DNA of 64,000 nt from Flavobacteriales bacterium (GTDB lineage Bacteria > Bacteroidota > Bacteroidia > Flavobacteriales_D > Parvicellaceae): NCBI GenBank assembly GCA_025210295.1, contig JAOASC010000046.1, forward strand, positions 186,001 to 250,000. Reading direction: 5' to 3'. Below, in pieces: positions 46,501 to 53,887 of the stretch. The translations under genes were made by a program, and so were the position numbers. Position 1 is the stretch's first letter, and the number at the start of each line of letters is the position of its first letter. The notes beneath the pieces are model-generated. The model searched no databases. It was not told where the DNA came from and saw nothing but the letters and a program-made list of their open reading frames with translations.

Positions 46501-49500
46501 CGATTGTGTTTAGTTGTTGTAAACATTACACTAAAATTCCCTCGATGCTTTTCTTCAATTGGAAGCTCAATTAAACGTTGCTCATCGCTTAAAGCCATCA
46601 CCTCAGAATGAACTATTTCTCCTCGATGTTCTATTTCATAGGTCACCAACAACTCCTTTTCTGAGGTTCCAATAACAAATGCTGCCTTTTCACCTGGTTC
46701 TCCTTTCAACTTTAAATCGGTTGTCCACCAAGTTGCCTTCACAGGTATTTTACTTCCTTGTTTATCGTAAACAGTGAAATACTTAACATCAATGACTTTT
46801 GTCCCAAACTCATCAGTAGTTTCAGCTTCTAACACATACCTTCCTGGCGTCAGTTTGTTCTTGATCAACTTAAGTACTCGCGAGTTTTTAGTATCGAAAG
46901 TTTGCTTCCAAACCTCACTTCCTCGTTTTAATTTTTCAATACTATTTTCTCGGTCATATTCATCAAATGGGAATAAAGAGTGATAGTCTTCTTGGGCGAT
47001 TGTTTTCAAATCTGGATTAGACAACAATGCAGACCTATAAATACGATCAGGTTCGATTAATGCTGTTACCTTAACCCAACCTTGAGCTTCAACTTCTTCT
47101 CCATTTAAATTTTGTGCATTAATTTTTAACTCTTGCTCTTCGTTTTTATCAAAAGATTCGGCAATACCTATAGAAAAATCCATGGCATTATACCCTACAT
47201 TTACCACAGCTGTATTGCTTTGCGTTTCTCCATTTAAATCAGTAACATCAATAATAACCTCATAAGAAAACGTAGGGCTATATTTTTCCTCAACAGTTTC
47301 ATCTGCTAACGCGGTAAAATCAACTTTAAATTCTCCATTATCATCTGTCTTCAACACTCCACTTTTAATCTCAACAGTTGGACTTGTAGGATTATACCCC
47401 CATCTATACCAGCACCAATAAGGAAAACGAGCTGCCCTCACCACACGATACTTTACTGTAGCTCCATCTAAAAAGTAACCAGCAAAGGCCTTAGCATTCC
47501 CGACAACTTCAATGGTTTGATTCAATTTATAGCTCCCCTTTATTGGATCAAAATTGACTTCAAACTTCGGTCTTTTATATTCTTCTACTTGAATATATTT
47601 TCGCTGACGATTTTCATCTGAAAGACTCATTGAGCCATTCATTGCACCAGTTGGCAACTTAAATGTACCTGAAAAAGTTCCATATTCATTGGTAACGACA
47701 GCTACATCTGCTATTTTTTGACGATTGACGTCATACAACGTTATTGTCTTTTTAGCTTTAGGAATGATATAATGCTTGTCTTTGTAATGACCTATTACAA
47801 TTCCCTTAAAATAAACCGTTTGCCCAGGTCTATAGATCGCTCTATCAGTAAAGAACGTCGTTTTTATACGTTCTTTTTCATCTTCTTTATACCTGCCATA
47901 TTGATAAATTGAATTATCGGTGAAATACTCATCTTTTCCATTCTTGAAATAGTAATAATAGCTATTTGAATAATAATTAGTCCTATGTGGTGTTACTTTT
48001 ACTTTTCCTTTTGAATCGGTCTTATATTGGCTTCTTTTCTTTAAATTCCTTTTGGATCTACCATAATCATAAGTATACTGTTGAACCAAGACATTTGGCA
48101 ATACTTTTCCAGTTTCGGAGTTTACCACTAACAATTCTGTTTCATCATGCCCATTTCTTACAGATGAAAAGCTGATATCTGTGACCCAAAACGAGGCATA
48201 GGCTACCGCTTCTTTTTCTTCGATAAAATCTTTATGTGTTCCCGAAAGAATAAAGTATTTTCCATATGGCAAACCATCTGTATTTAAATGGCTGTAATGC
48301 TCTTGATAATCATTTTGATTATCTATAGCAACCTCCCAAGTTCTAACAGGAGTCAATTTATTTAAGCGATCAAGTGTCTCATAGCGATCTTTAAAATTAA
48401 AATCCCATTCTACTTTCACCAGTTTAAAGAAAACCTTATTTATATTTTTATGTTTAAAAACTAACTGTATGGGTTGATTTGGGCGTTGACTTTTCTCTAT
48501 TTCAAAAGCCATTGACTTGGCTTCAATTTGTAATTTTAAAGCTCGACATTCTTTTGCACCATAACTTTCTGGAAACTTTGAAATGGTAGCATTACAAATT
48601 TCCATTGCTTTCTTTTTTTCTAATTGATGCTCACCTGTTGTTCTATTATAGCGATCTCCTTTTTCTGAATGAATCTGAGCTATTTTATACCATACTCTTG
48701 CTGTTTCGTCATTTTCTTTATATGTTTTAGTCAACTCAGTTAACGCATCAAAATACAACTTTTCTTTTTGAGGATGAGTCGTTTGATTATTGACAAACGA
48801 CAAACGTTTCAATGTTGTTTCAATGATCCCCGATTCATTTCCAAGACGCGATTGATGTATTGTTAATTCTTGATAAATTTTTATTGCATAAAAAAGATTA
48901 GAAGCGTCTTTAGGCCTTACTATTTCCAGTTCTGTAAACGCTTGATTTTCCTCATAAAACACTTCATCATTTAATGTAAAAAAGTCGGCAGGTTGAGTCA
49001 AGTTAAATTGTGTATTTTCAAAAAACTCCAGTGAGCGAGAAGCTAAAAAATCATATAAAGTAGGCCTAAACTTTTCCGTTTCTTCATGATAATTTAAAAT
49101 CGCTTTAAAATCTGACAAGGTAGTATGTTGCAAACTATCTTTCCCACTTAAAGAAGCTAAATATGCTTCAAACGTTTTGTTGGAGAGGGTTTTTAAATCC
49201 CAAGTTCTAATATCATCATCTTTAAAATCTTCTGAGTAACTACGCCCATTAATTTGCCACTGATTTTGTTGATAATACCTCCAATAAGTTTCTGCTGCAA
49301 TGGAATGAACCAACTGTTTCAAAGGAAATTTCGCTGTTTTAGCTATTCCTTGCAATTCATTTAATGCTTTTACAAAATCATCTTCCTCAAGATAAGAATT
49401 ATACTTCATTTTATAAATTAACGCCTTGATTGTTTGGGGCGTATTCTCATCTTTTTGGGCTGTCTGAAAGATCTCTTTTACAGTTCTTAACGCAGATTTA

Positions 49501-49700
49501 TACAACCCATTATTTTCATGTTGAGCTACAGTATCCCAAAGGTTTTGGTAATCTTCTTCAAAATTAAAATTCAGTGCAGTCATTTCTTGATTATTGGTAT
49601 TGGTATTTGCAGTACTCTTCTTGTTTTTACAGGAAAACCCCAAAAATAGTACACTTAAAATTACAATTATTATCGAAAAAACATGCTTTTTAAAACTCAT
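43560..49700 (-). CDS. Giant alpha-2-macroglobulin family lipoprotein
   Basis: This 2046-residue lipoprotein (signal FSIIIVILSVLFLGFSCKNKK) is probably anchored in the outer or inner membrane. Order: helical TPR-like part (about 50-400), macroglobulin domains with the MG2 hallmark TDRAIYRPGQTVYF (about 620), more MG domains, the A2M block SLTRWKFLALAHTKDLKIG (about 1310), and an alpha-helical thioester domain starting at PYECAEQTFSRYY with the thioester pair Cys1508-Gln1511. Bacterial alpha-2-macroglobulins trap attacking proteases covalently. Here the usual CLEQ/CGEQ is CAEQ but both reactive residues remain. A penicillin-binding protein 1C gene, the common partner, is absent. It is divergent from the kinase at 49887. 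Confidence 0.9.
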   Translation of the reverse strand: MSFKKHVFSIIIVILSVLFLGFSCKNKKSTANTNTNNQEMTALNFNFEEDYQNLWDTVAQHENNGLYKSALRTVKEIFQTAQKDENTPQTIKALIYKMKYNSYLEEDDFVKALNELQGIAKTAKFPLKQLVHSIAAETYWRYYQQNQWQINGRSYSEDFKDDDIRTWDLKTLSNKTFEAYLASLSGKDSLQHTTLSDFKAILNYHEETEKFRPTLYDFLASRSLEFFENTQFNLTQPADFFTLNDEVFYEENQAFTELEIVRPKDASNLFYAIKIYQELTIHQSRLGNESGIIETTLKRLSFVNNQTTHPQKEKLYFDALTELTKTYKENDETARVWYKIAQIHSEKGDRYNRTTGEHQLEKKKAMEICNATISKFPESYGAKECRALKLQIEAKSMAFEIEKSQRPNQPIQLVFKHKNINKVFFKLVKVEWDFNFKDRYETLDRLNKLTPVRTWEVAIDNQNDYQEHYSHLNTDGLPYGKYFILSGTHKDFIEEKEAVAYASFWVTDISFSSVRNGHDETELLVVNSETGKVLPNVLVQQYTYDYGRSKRNLKKRSQYKTDSKGKVKVTPHRTNYYSNSYYYYFKNGKDEYFTDNSIYQYGRYKEDEKERIKTTFFTDRAIYRPGQTVYFKGIVIGHYKDKHYIIPKAKKTITLYDVNRQKIADVAVVTNEYGTFSGTFKLPTGAMNGSMSLSDENRQRKYIQVEEYKRPKFEVNFDPIKGSYKLNQTIEVVGNAKAFAGYFLDGATVKYRVVRAARFPYWCWYRWGYNPTSPTVEIKSGVLKTDDNGEFKVDFTALADETVEEKYSPTFSYEVIIDVTDLNGETQSNTAVVNVGYNAMDFSIGIAESFDKNEEQELKINAQNLNGEEVEAQGWVKVTALIEPDRIYRSALLSNPDLKTIAQEDYHSLFPFDEYDRENSIEKLKRGSEVWKQTFDTKNSRVLKLIKNKLTPGRYVLEAETTDEFGTKVIDVKYFTVYDKQGSKIPVKATWWTTDLKLKGEPGEKAAFVIGTSEKELLVTYEIEHRGEIVHSEVMALSDEQRLIELPIEEKHRGNFSVMFTTTKHNRFFQDHKTIAVPYTNKKLDLTFESFRNKLLPGQKEEWKIKIRGAKGDKVAAELLATMYDASLDEFASNSIGLSIYNSYYASTNWTNSCFAKEYSSLDSDDWNPYYSFNPRAFTTLNWFGYSYYQYAFGYRGRKYKRMVKSEANFQDADNEGAELEMADAAPLYSVVEESEVMPAKAVANSPRVGSGLARDESKKEREQDKKVKPSAKPRTNFNETAFFYPQLETNKNGDVIVKFTIPESLTRWKFLALAHTKDLKIGTTQKELITQKELMVVPNAPRFFREGDQMSFSSKVVNLSEGAVQGKVKLELFDALSMKMIDTQLKNVEPVKEVSIAKGKSVVVNWKITIPEGYSAITYKVTAEAGNHTDGEEMAVPVLTNRMLVTESLPLPVKKAGETKFTFEKLISQSNGSATLKNHKVTLEFTSNPAWYAIQALPYLMEYPYECAEQTFSRYYANAIAGHVANSNPKIKRVFDQWSSYDSEAFLSNLEKNQELKALLLEETPWVLNAQDEQERKKRVALLFDLNRMQNEKERTIRKLEKMQLHNGAWPWFNGMRENRYITQHIITGLGHLNQLGVEKNSQKAMTKKAVTYLDNQMQKDYLYIKKHHANYLTKQTISNSTIQYLYARSFYLDLPIKKQHQEAYAYFMSQAKTYWLEFNLYTQGMIALAVKRSGDETIAKKVMASIKERAIYNEEMGMYWKDLSGGYYWYQAPIETQALLIEAFDEVTNDQNSVNEMKVWLLKQKQTTDWKTTKATADACYALLLKGTDMLSETDVPTIKLGGKKVTVSKTEAGTGYFKTSWSGADINPEMGNVSVTKKQNSVAWGALYWQYFEDLDKITPHETPLKLTKKLYIERNSNAGKVLEPITKESPIKIGDKIKVRVVLETDRNLEYVHLKDMRAASFEPTNVISRYKWQDGLGYYESTKDASTNFFMDYVSKGTYVFEYSLIASQEGNFSNGITTIQCMYAPEFTSHSEGIRVEIKP

Positions 49701-49720
49701 AATACCAGTATTTAGCTAAT

Positions 49721-49728
49721 CAAAAATA
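49721..49728 (-). promoter_or_regulatory. Promoter -7 element for the alpha-2-macroglobulin gene
   Basis: The minus strand reads TATTTTTG, a TAnnTTTG match, 20 bases before the ATG at 49700. No -33 TTG is clear. Confidence 0.45.
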
Positions 49729-49856
49729 AGATTAGTTTGACGGATATACACCCAATAGTTTAAAAAGTTCAAAAAAGTTTAACATTTTCCTATATCATTT
49801 TAATATTATCCAAGACGATCATATCAAATGAAGCCTAGAATTCAAATGGTAATTCT

Positions 49857-49864
49857 TATCTTTG
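49857..49864 (+). promoter_or_regulatory. Promoter -7 element for kinase cassette 1
   Basis: TATCTTTG, a perfect TAnnTTTG match, ends 22 bases before the GTG start at 49887. It supports that GTG as the true start. Confidence 0.5.
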
Positions 49865-49886
49865 GAAGAACAAAAATCTATTTATC

Positions 49887-51734
49887 GTGAGACATCTCCT
49901 TCTTCTTGCTTCTTTCCTAATCATGAATTGGTATTGGAGTCAACAAATTGACTCAATAGGTATAGGCAACACTATTTTTAGTGGTATTGGCAACCCAAAA
50001 AAACTAGACTCCATCGAACAGGTGATTTACCCTAAAGTTATTGACGATTATTTATTGGAGGAAACCTATTATTACACTTTGTCTAAAGCTCGTTTTCTTT
50101 CAGGACAATTGACAGAAGCCTTTTCACATGCAGAAAAGGGTATTGCTCTTAATCAACGAAAAAACAAAACCTTTCGATCTGCAAAATTCTACAATATTCA
50201 AGCTTCTGTTTATGCCTATCAAAAAGATTATAAAAAGGCCATTCAGACCTTTAAAACATCTTTGGAAATTCTAGAGAATACTAAAAACTATTATACTGCG
50301 GCACAAGTTCAGAACAACATTGCAAACATCTTTTTTGGATTATCTGATTTTGAATCTGCATACAAATACAGTAAGGTATCGCATGATCGCTTAACAGCAT
50401 TTAATGACACCATTCATTTACCTGGTGTTAAAGGAATTTTAGCTGTTACCCTTTTAAAGCTTAATCGCATTCCTGAGGGTAAAAAAAATGCCAACCAAGC
50501 GTTGAAACTCTCTAAAAAATACAACAATCCCATTGGCTTAATTGTTAGTAATTACAGTCTTGGTGAAGTATTTATCGTTGAAGAAAGCTGCGATAGTGCG
50601 ATTATTTATTTTAAAGCTTCACTCCAATTAAGTGAACAGTTTCGACAAAAGCATTTTACGATGTTAAATAAAGTTGGACTACTCAAAGCATATTTGATTA
50701 ACAAAAACTATAATGAGGCTGTTGAAGTAGGCGAACAAGCATTAGCCGAGACTATTGCTCTTGAGAATGAAAACACGTTATATGCTATTCATAAAAATCT
50801 TGGCTATGCTTATCATGGACTTGAAAAAGAAAAAGAAGCTTTTGAACATATTTCTGCTGCTCTTGAAACTTATGTTGAAGCATCCAGTACAGAGAACAAA
50901 AAAGCAATTAATGATATTCTAATTAAATACGACACAGAAAAGAAAGAAAAAAAACTTATTGCCGCGCGTTTAGAAAATGCCCAAAGTAAACATCAACTTT
51001 ATAAACGAACCCAACTTGCCATTATTCTTGGCGTAGTAGTTATTTTACTGCTCTTCAGTTATTATTTATACAACCGCCTGCAAAAGGAAAAGATGCGACA
51101 ACTCCAAAAAGAGCAGGAATCTAAAAGAATGTTAGCGGCCATTTCTGCCGAAGAAAAAGAGCGTAAGCGAATCTCCAATGAACTTCATGACGGAATGGCT
51201 TCTTCCATTACTGGAATCAAATTAAAACTTGAGGGAATGATGACAGAAAGTAAAGACAGTACTTTCTCTCCTCTTGTTAGTCAACTGCAACGTCTTCATG
51301 ATGAAACACGTAGAATATCCCACAACCTTATGCCCTTGGATTTGAATAAAGAAAACTGGGCCAAACGTTTAGAAGAATATTGCGTTGAAAACTCAAGTGA
51401 TCGATTTAAAATTGATTTCATTAACAATCTACCTTCAACGATTGCGCTTCCCCCAAGTCAATCAATTTTATTGTACCGCAGTATTCAAGAATTAATACAC
51501 AATGCTCAAAAATATGCAGGAGTGAATAGTTGCACTGTACAACTATCTTCGGTAAAGGGTGAATTAATCATCTCTGTTGAAGATGAGGGGGTTGGTTTTA
51601 TTCCAAAAGATCAAAAGGGCCAAGGCTTAAACAGCATAAGACAACGTCTCTTTGAAATTGATGCAACTATTGATATCGAGAGCAGAATAGGAAATGGAAG
51701 TTTAATCTCAATATATTTAACTTTACCGTCATGA
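49887..51734 (+). CDS. TPR-sensor histidine kinase (HisKA_3), cassette 1
   Basis: This 615-residue kinase starts at a GTG that gives a signal peptide (MRHLLLLASFLIMNWYWSQ). It has about 340 residues of periplasmic TPR repeats (for example AKFYNIQASVYAYQKDYKKAI), one membrane helix (about 375-393, LAIILGVVVILLLFSYYLY), a coiled coil, HisKA_3 with His434 (ERKRISNELHDGMASSI) and a NarL-partner ATPase (IQELIHNAQKYAG, VEDEGVGFIP). Its end overlaps the response regulator by 4 bases (ATGA), so they are translationally coupled. It is a paralogue of the kinase at 53888. The stimulus is unknown. Confidence 0.92.
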   Translation: MRHLLLLASFLIMNWYWSQQIDSIGIGNTIFSGIGNPKKLDSIEQVIYPKVIDDYLLEETYYYTLSKARFLSGQLTEAFSHAEKGIALNQRKNKTFRSAKFYNIQASVYAYQKDYKKAIQTFKTSLEILENTKNYYTAAQVQNNIANIFFGLSDFESAYKYSKVSHDRLTAFNDTIHLPGVKGILAVTLLKLNRIPEGKKNANQALKLSKKYNNPIGLIVSNYSLGEVFIVEESCDSAIIYFKASLQLSEQFRQKHFTMLNKVGLLKAYLINKNYNEAVEVGEQALAETIALENENTLYAIHKNLGYAYHGLEKEKEAFEHISAALETYVEASSTENKKAINDILIKYDTEKKEKKLIAARLENAQSKHQLYKRTQLAIILGVVVILLLFSYYLYNRLQKEKMRQLQKEQESKRMLAAISAEEKERKRISNELHDGMASSITGIKLKLEGMMTESKDSTFSPLVSQLQRLHDETRRISHNLMPLDLNKENWAKRLEEYCVENSSDRFKIDFINNLPSTIALPPSQSILLYRSIQELIHNAQKYAGVNSCTVQLSSVKGELIISVEDEGVGFIPKDQKGQGLNSIRQRLFEIDATIDIESRIGNGSLISIYLTLPS

Positions 51735-52345
51735 ATATTATTATTGCTGATGATCATCAATTAATTTTGGACGGCCTACTTTCGGTGTTGACGAAGCAGT
51801 TCCCCAACGCTAAATGCCATGGTGTTTTGAACAAAAATGCTTTGTTTGAATCCCTACGAAAAAAGGAATTTGACATTCTTATTCAAGACATCAAATTTGG
51901 TACTGACAATGCAAAAGACTTTTTAAATGATTTAAAACAGGAATTTCCCCATGTAAAAATTGTGTTACTCTCTACTATTTCCGACAGCGTAACGATCAAG
52001 CAATTAAGCAATAAAGTTGACGGATATGTGCTCAAATCTGAATCTCTAATTGAAATTGAAACTGCAATCAAAACTTTAGCAAAAGGGGGGAAATATTTTA
52101 GCACGATGGCTCAAAAGAAAATGAACCAACTCATCTCTGACGACACAATTATTCTTACTAAAAGAGAGCGAGAGGTACTTGAGGTTATCATGCGAGAGAA
52201 ATCGATCAAACAAATTGCTGAGGAACTTTTTATTTCTGAGAAAACCGTGGAATTACATCGTAGTAATCTTTTCGTTAAACTCGATGTAAAAAACATTACG
52301 GGCTTAGTTAAAAAGGCTATTGCTTTGAACCTTTTGGACGACTAA
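51731..52345 (+). CDS. NarL/LuxR-family response regulator, cassette 1
   Basis: This 204-residue regulator has a receiver domain at 1-118 with acidic pocket Asp7/Asp8, phospho-acceptor Asp53 (DILIQDIKF), Thr/Ser (LLSTISDS) and Lys (YVLKSESL). A LuxR-type HTH lies at about 138-200 (LTKREREVLEVI, SIKQIAEELFISEKTVELHRSNLFVKL). It starts with ATGA overlapping the kinase stop. The next gene rightward is a beta-helix lipoprotein whose upstream region has a 14-bp palindrome, so it is a candidate target. That is inference. Confidence 0.94.
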   Translation: MNIIIADDHQLILDGLLSVLTKQFPNAKCHGVLNKNALFESLRKKEFDILIQDIKFGTDNAKDFLNDLKQEFPHVKIVLLSTISDSVTIKQLSNKVDGYVLKSESLIEIETAIKTLAKGGKYFSTMAQKKMNQLISDDTIILTKREREVLEVIMREKSIKQIAEELFISEKTVELHRSNLFVKLDVKNITGLVKKAIALNLLDD

Positions 52346-52364
52346 TTCCTATCAAAATTTAATT

Positions 52365-52388
52365 GATTTTTTCCAATTAAACGCATTA
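52365..52388. terminator. AT-rich inverted repeat after cassette 1
   Basis: TTTAATTG and CAATTAAA are exact inverted 8-bp arms around an 8-base loop containing TTTTTT, 20 bases after the response regulator stop. The stem is weak (one GC pair per arm), so it may be a weak terminator or a binding site. Confidence 0.3.
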
Positions 52389-52396
52389 CTAGGGAA

Positions 52397-52410
52397 TTCC
52401 CTATATGCTT
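52397..52410. promoter_or_regulatory. 14-bp perfect palindrome TAGGGAATTCCCTA
   Basis: TAGGGAATTCCCTA is an exact palindrome, 49 bases upstream of the lipoprotein ATG at 52459. It lies in the stretch expected for an operator of a dimeric regulator. No second copy was noticed in the intergenic regions inspected. Confidence 0.4.
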
Positions 52411-52458
52411 CACAAGACATTCTGTAGACCTTTGTTTTAAATAACAAAAAACAGAATT

Positions 52459-53706
52459 ATGAAACAAAAAGGATTATTGGCATTGTTAGCCATCACTATG
52501 GTAACATTCTCTTGTAAAAAGAAGGGCTGTACAGATTCAGCAGCTGATAACTACAGTGAAGAAGCAAGAAAGGACGATGGAAGTTGTATCTATTCTACGC
52601 CCCCAGAAGTTACGTCACCTAAAGAGTTAGATTGTTTTACTTTTACACAATCAGGTACAACATACGAATTAGAAGATTTAGGATTGGACATTGATTATAT
52701 CGTTACTTGTAAAATGCATATTTCGTGTGACCTTAAAATAAAACCTGGGGTGGCTATTGCATTTCAAACAAATGCTGGGTTGAGCGTTGGTGAAGATGGT
52801 TCATTAAGCGCCATAGCAACTGCTAGCAATCCTATTTTATTTACAGGAGTAGATGAAGCTCCAGGGGCTTGGGCTGGGATTTTTATCAATTCTGAAGATG
52901 TAAAAAACAACCTATCGGAGTGTACAATTAAATATGCTGCTGGCGACCCTTTTAATAGCAATGGTGACGAGGGTGGTATTATTCTTTATGCCGGTTCTAA
53001 AGCAACAATTGAAAACACTACTATTATGAATTGTGATGGTTATGGAATCAATGCCAACTATTCTGATGGAGACTTCACTTTCCAAAACAATACCATTTCT
53101 GGCTGTACTATGCCGATGTTCATCGCTGCTGAATACGGAGGAGCCATCAATGGAGGAACCTACACAGGAAACACTACGGATGTCATTTACATCAAGAGTT
53201 ATGCAAGTGCTGGAACTATTTTAACCCCTCAAACTTGGACTAACCTTAATGTACCGTATAGAGTCAAAGGTGGTGGAGAAATTACCAGCAATACAGACTG
53301 GACTATTGCCCCTGGAACAACTATAGAGTTTGAACCTGGAATAACAGTTAAAATCAATGACGGAAAAAGTATAAAAGCTGTGGGAACAGCTACTGAACGA
53401 ATTACCTTTAAAGGATCAAACTCAGGCCAAGGAACATGGAAAAGAATCAAATTTGACGGAACAAATCCATTGAATGAAATTGGTTTTGCTGACATCATTG
53501 GAGGAGGAGAGGATCCTACAAACTCAAAAGGAACCATCTACCTTTGGTACGACGCAAAGCTCAACATTCATGATGTAAACTTTACCGATAATGCAGCTTG
53601 TGGAGTTTATGGAAAGATTTCTAGCGGAACCACTGCCAACCCTAACTACACTTCATCTAATCTTAACTTTACGAATACCCCTTGCACGGAAACATTTGAA
53701 ATGTAA
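52459..53706 (+). CDS. Right-handed beta-helix lipoprotein
   Basis: This 415-residue lipoprotein has signal and lipobox LLALLAITMVTFSCKKK, with Cys19. Directly after comes the motif GCTDSAADNYSEEA...DDGSC (22-42), a short Cys-stabilised module common at the start of Bacteroidota surface proteins. The rest (about 60-410) consists of short repeats (GGIILYAGSKATIENTTI, GTIYLWYDAKLNIHDVNFTDN) that fit a parallel beta-helix. Such proteins often bind or cleave polysaccharide, but no catalytic motif is evident. It lies between two kinase/regulator cassettes on the same strand and is followed by a strong terminator. Confidence 0.85.
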   Translation: MKQKGLLALLAITMVTFSCKKKGCTDSAADNYSEEARKDDGSCIYSTPPEVTSPKELDCFTFTQSGTTYELEDLGLDIDYIVTCKMHISCDLKIKPGVAIAFQTNAGLSVGEDGSLSAIATASNPILFTGVDEAPGAWAGIFINSEDVKNNLSECTIKYAAGDPFNSNGDEGGIILYAGSKATIENTTIMNCDGYGINANYSDGDFTFQNNTISGCTMPMFIAAEYGGAINGGTYTGNTTDVIYIKSYASAGTILTPQTWTNLNVPYRVKGGGEITSNTDWTIAPGTTIEFEPGITVKINDGKSIKAVGTATERITFKGSNSGQGTWKRIKFDGTNPLNEIGFADIIGGGEDPTNSKGTIYLWYDAKLNIHDVNFTDNAACGVYGKISSGTTANPNYTSSNLNFTNTPCTETFEM

Positions 53707-53729
53707 CTCGATTGTTTCATAAATCGACA

Positions 53730-53775
53730 GTAGCCCTCGTTAGAAATTCTTTTCTTTCGGGGGTTACTTTTTTTT
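53730..53775 (+). terminator. Intrinsic terminator after the beta-helix lipoprotein
   Basis: GTAGCCCTCG (53730-53739) pairs with CGGGGGTTAC (53758-53767) using a few G-U pairs, followed directly by eight T. It lies 24 bases after the lipoprotein stop and separates it from cassette 2. Confidence 0.8.
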
Positions 53776-53887
53776 ACTCTATCCTGAAAGGAAATTGGTT
53801 GCAATTACCTCAATCGAATTGGGCTTATTTTCCATTTGCAAAAAAACATTTATATTAGGCATATTATTTTTTACTTAAAAGCTTTTT

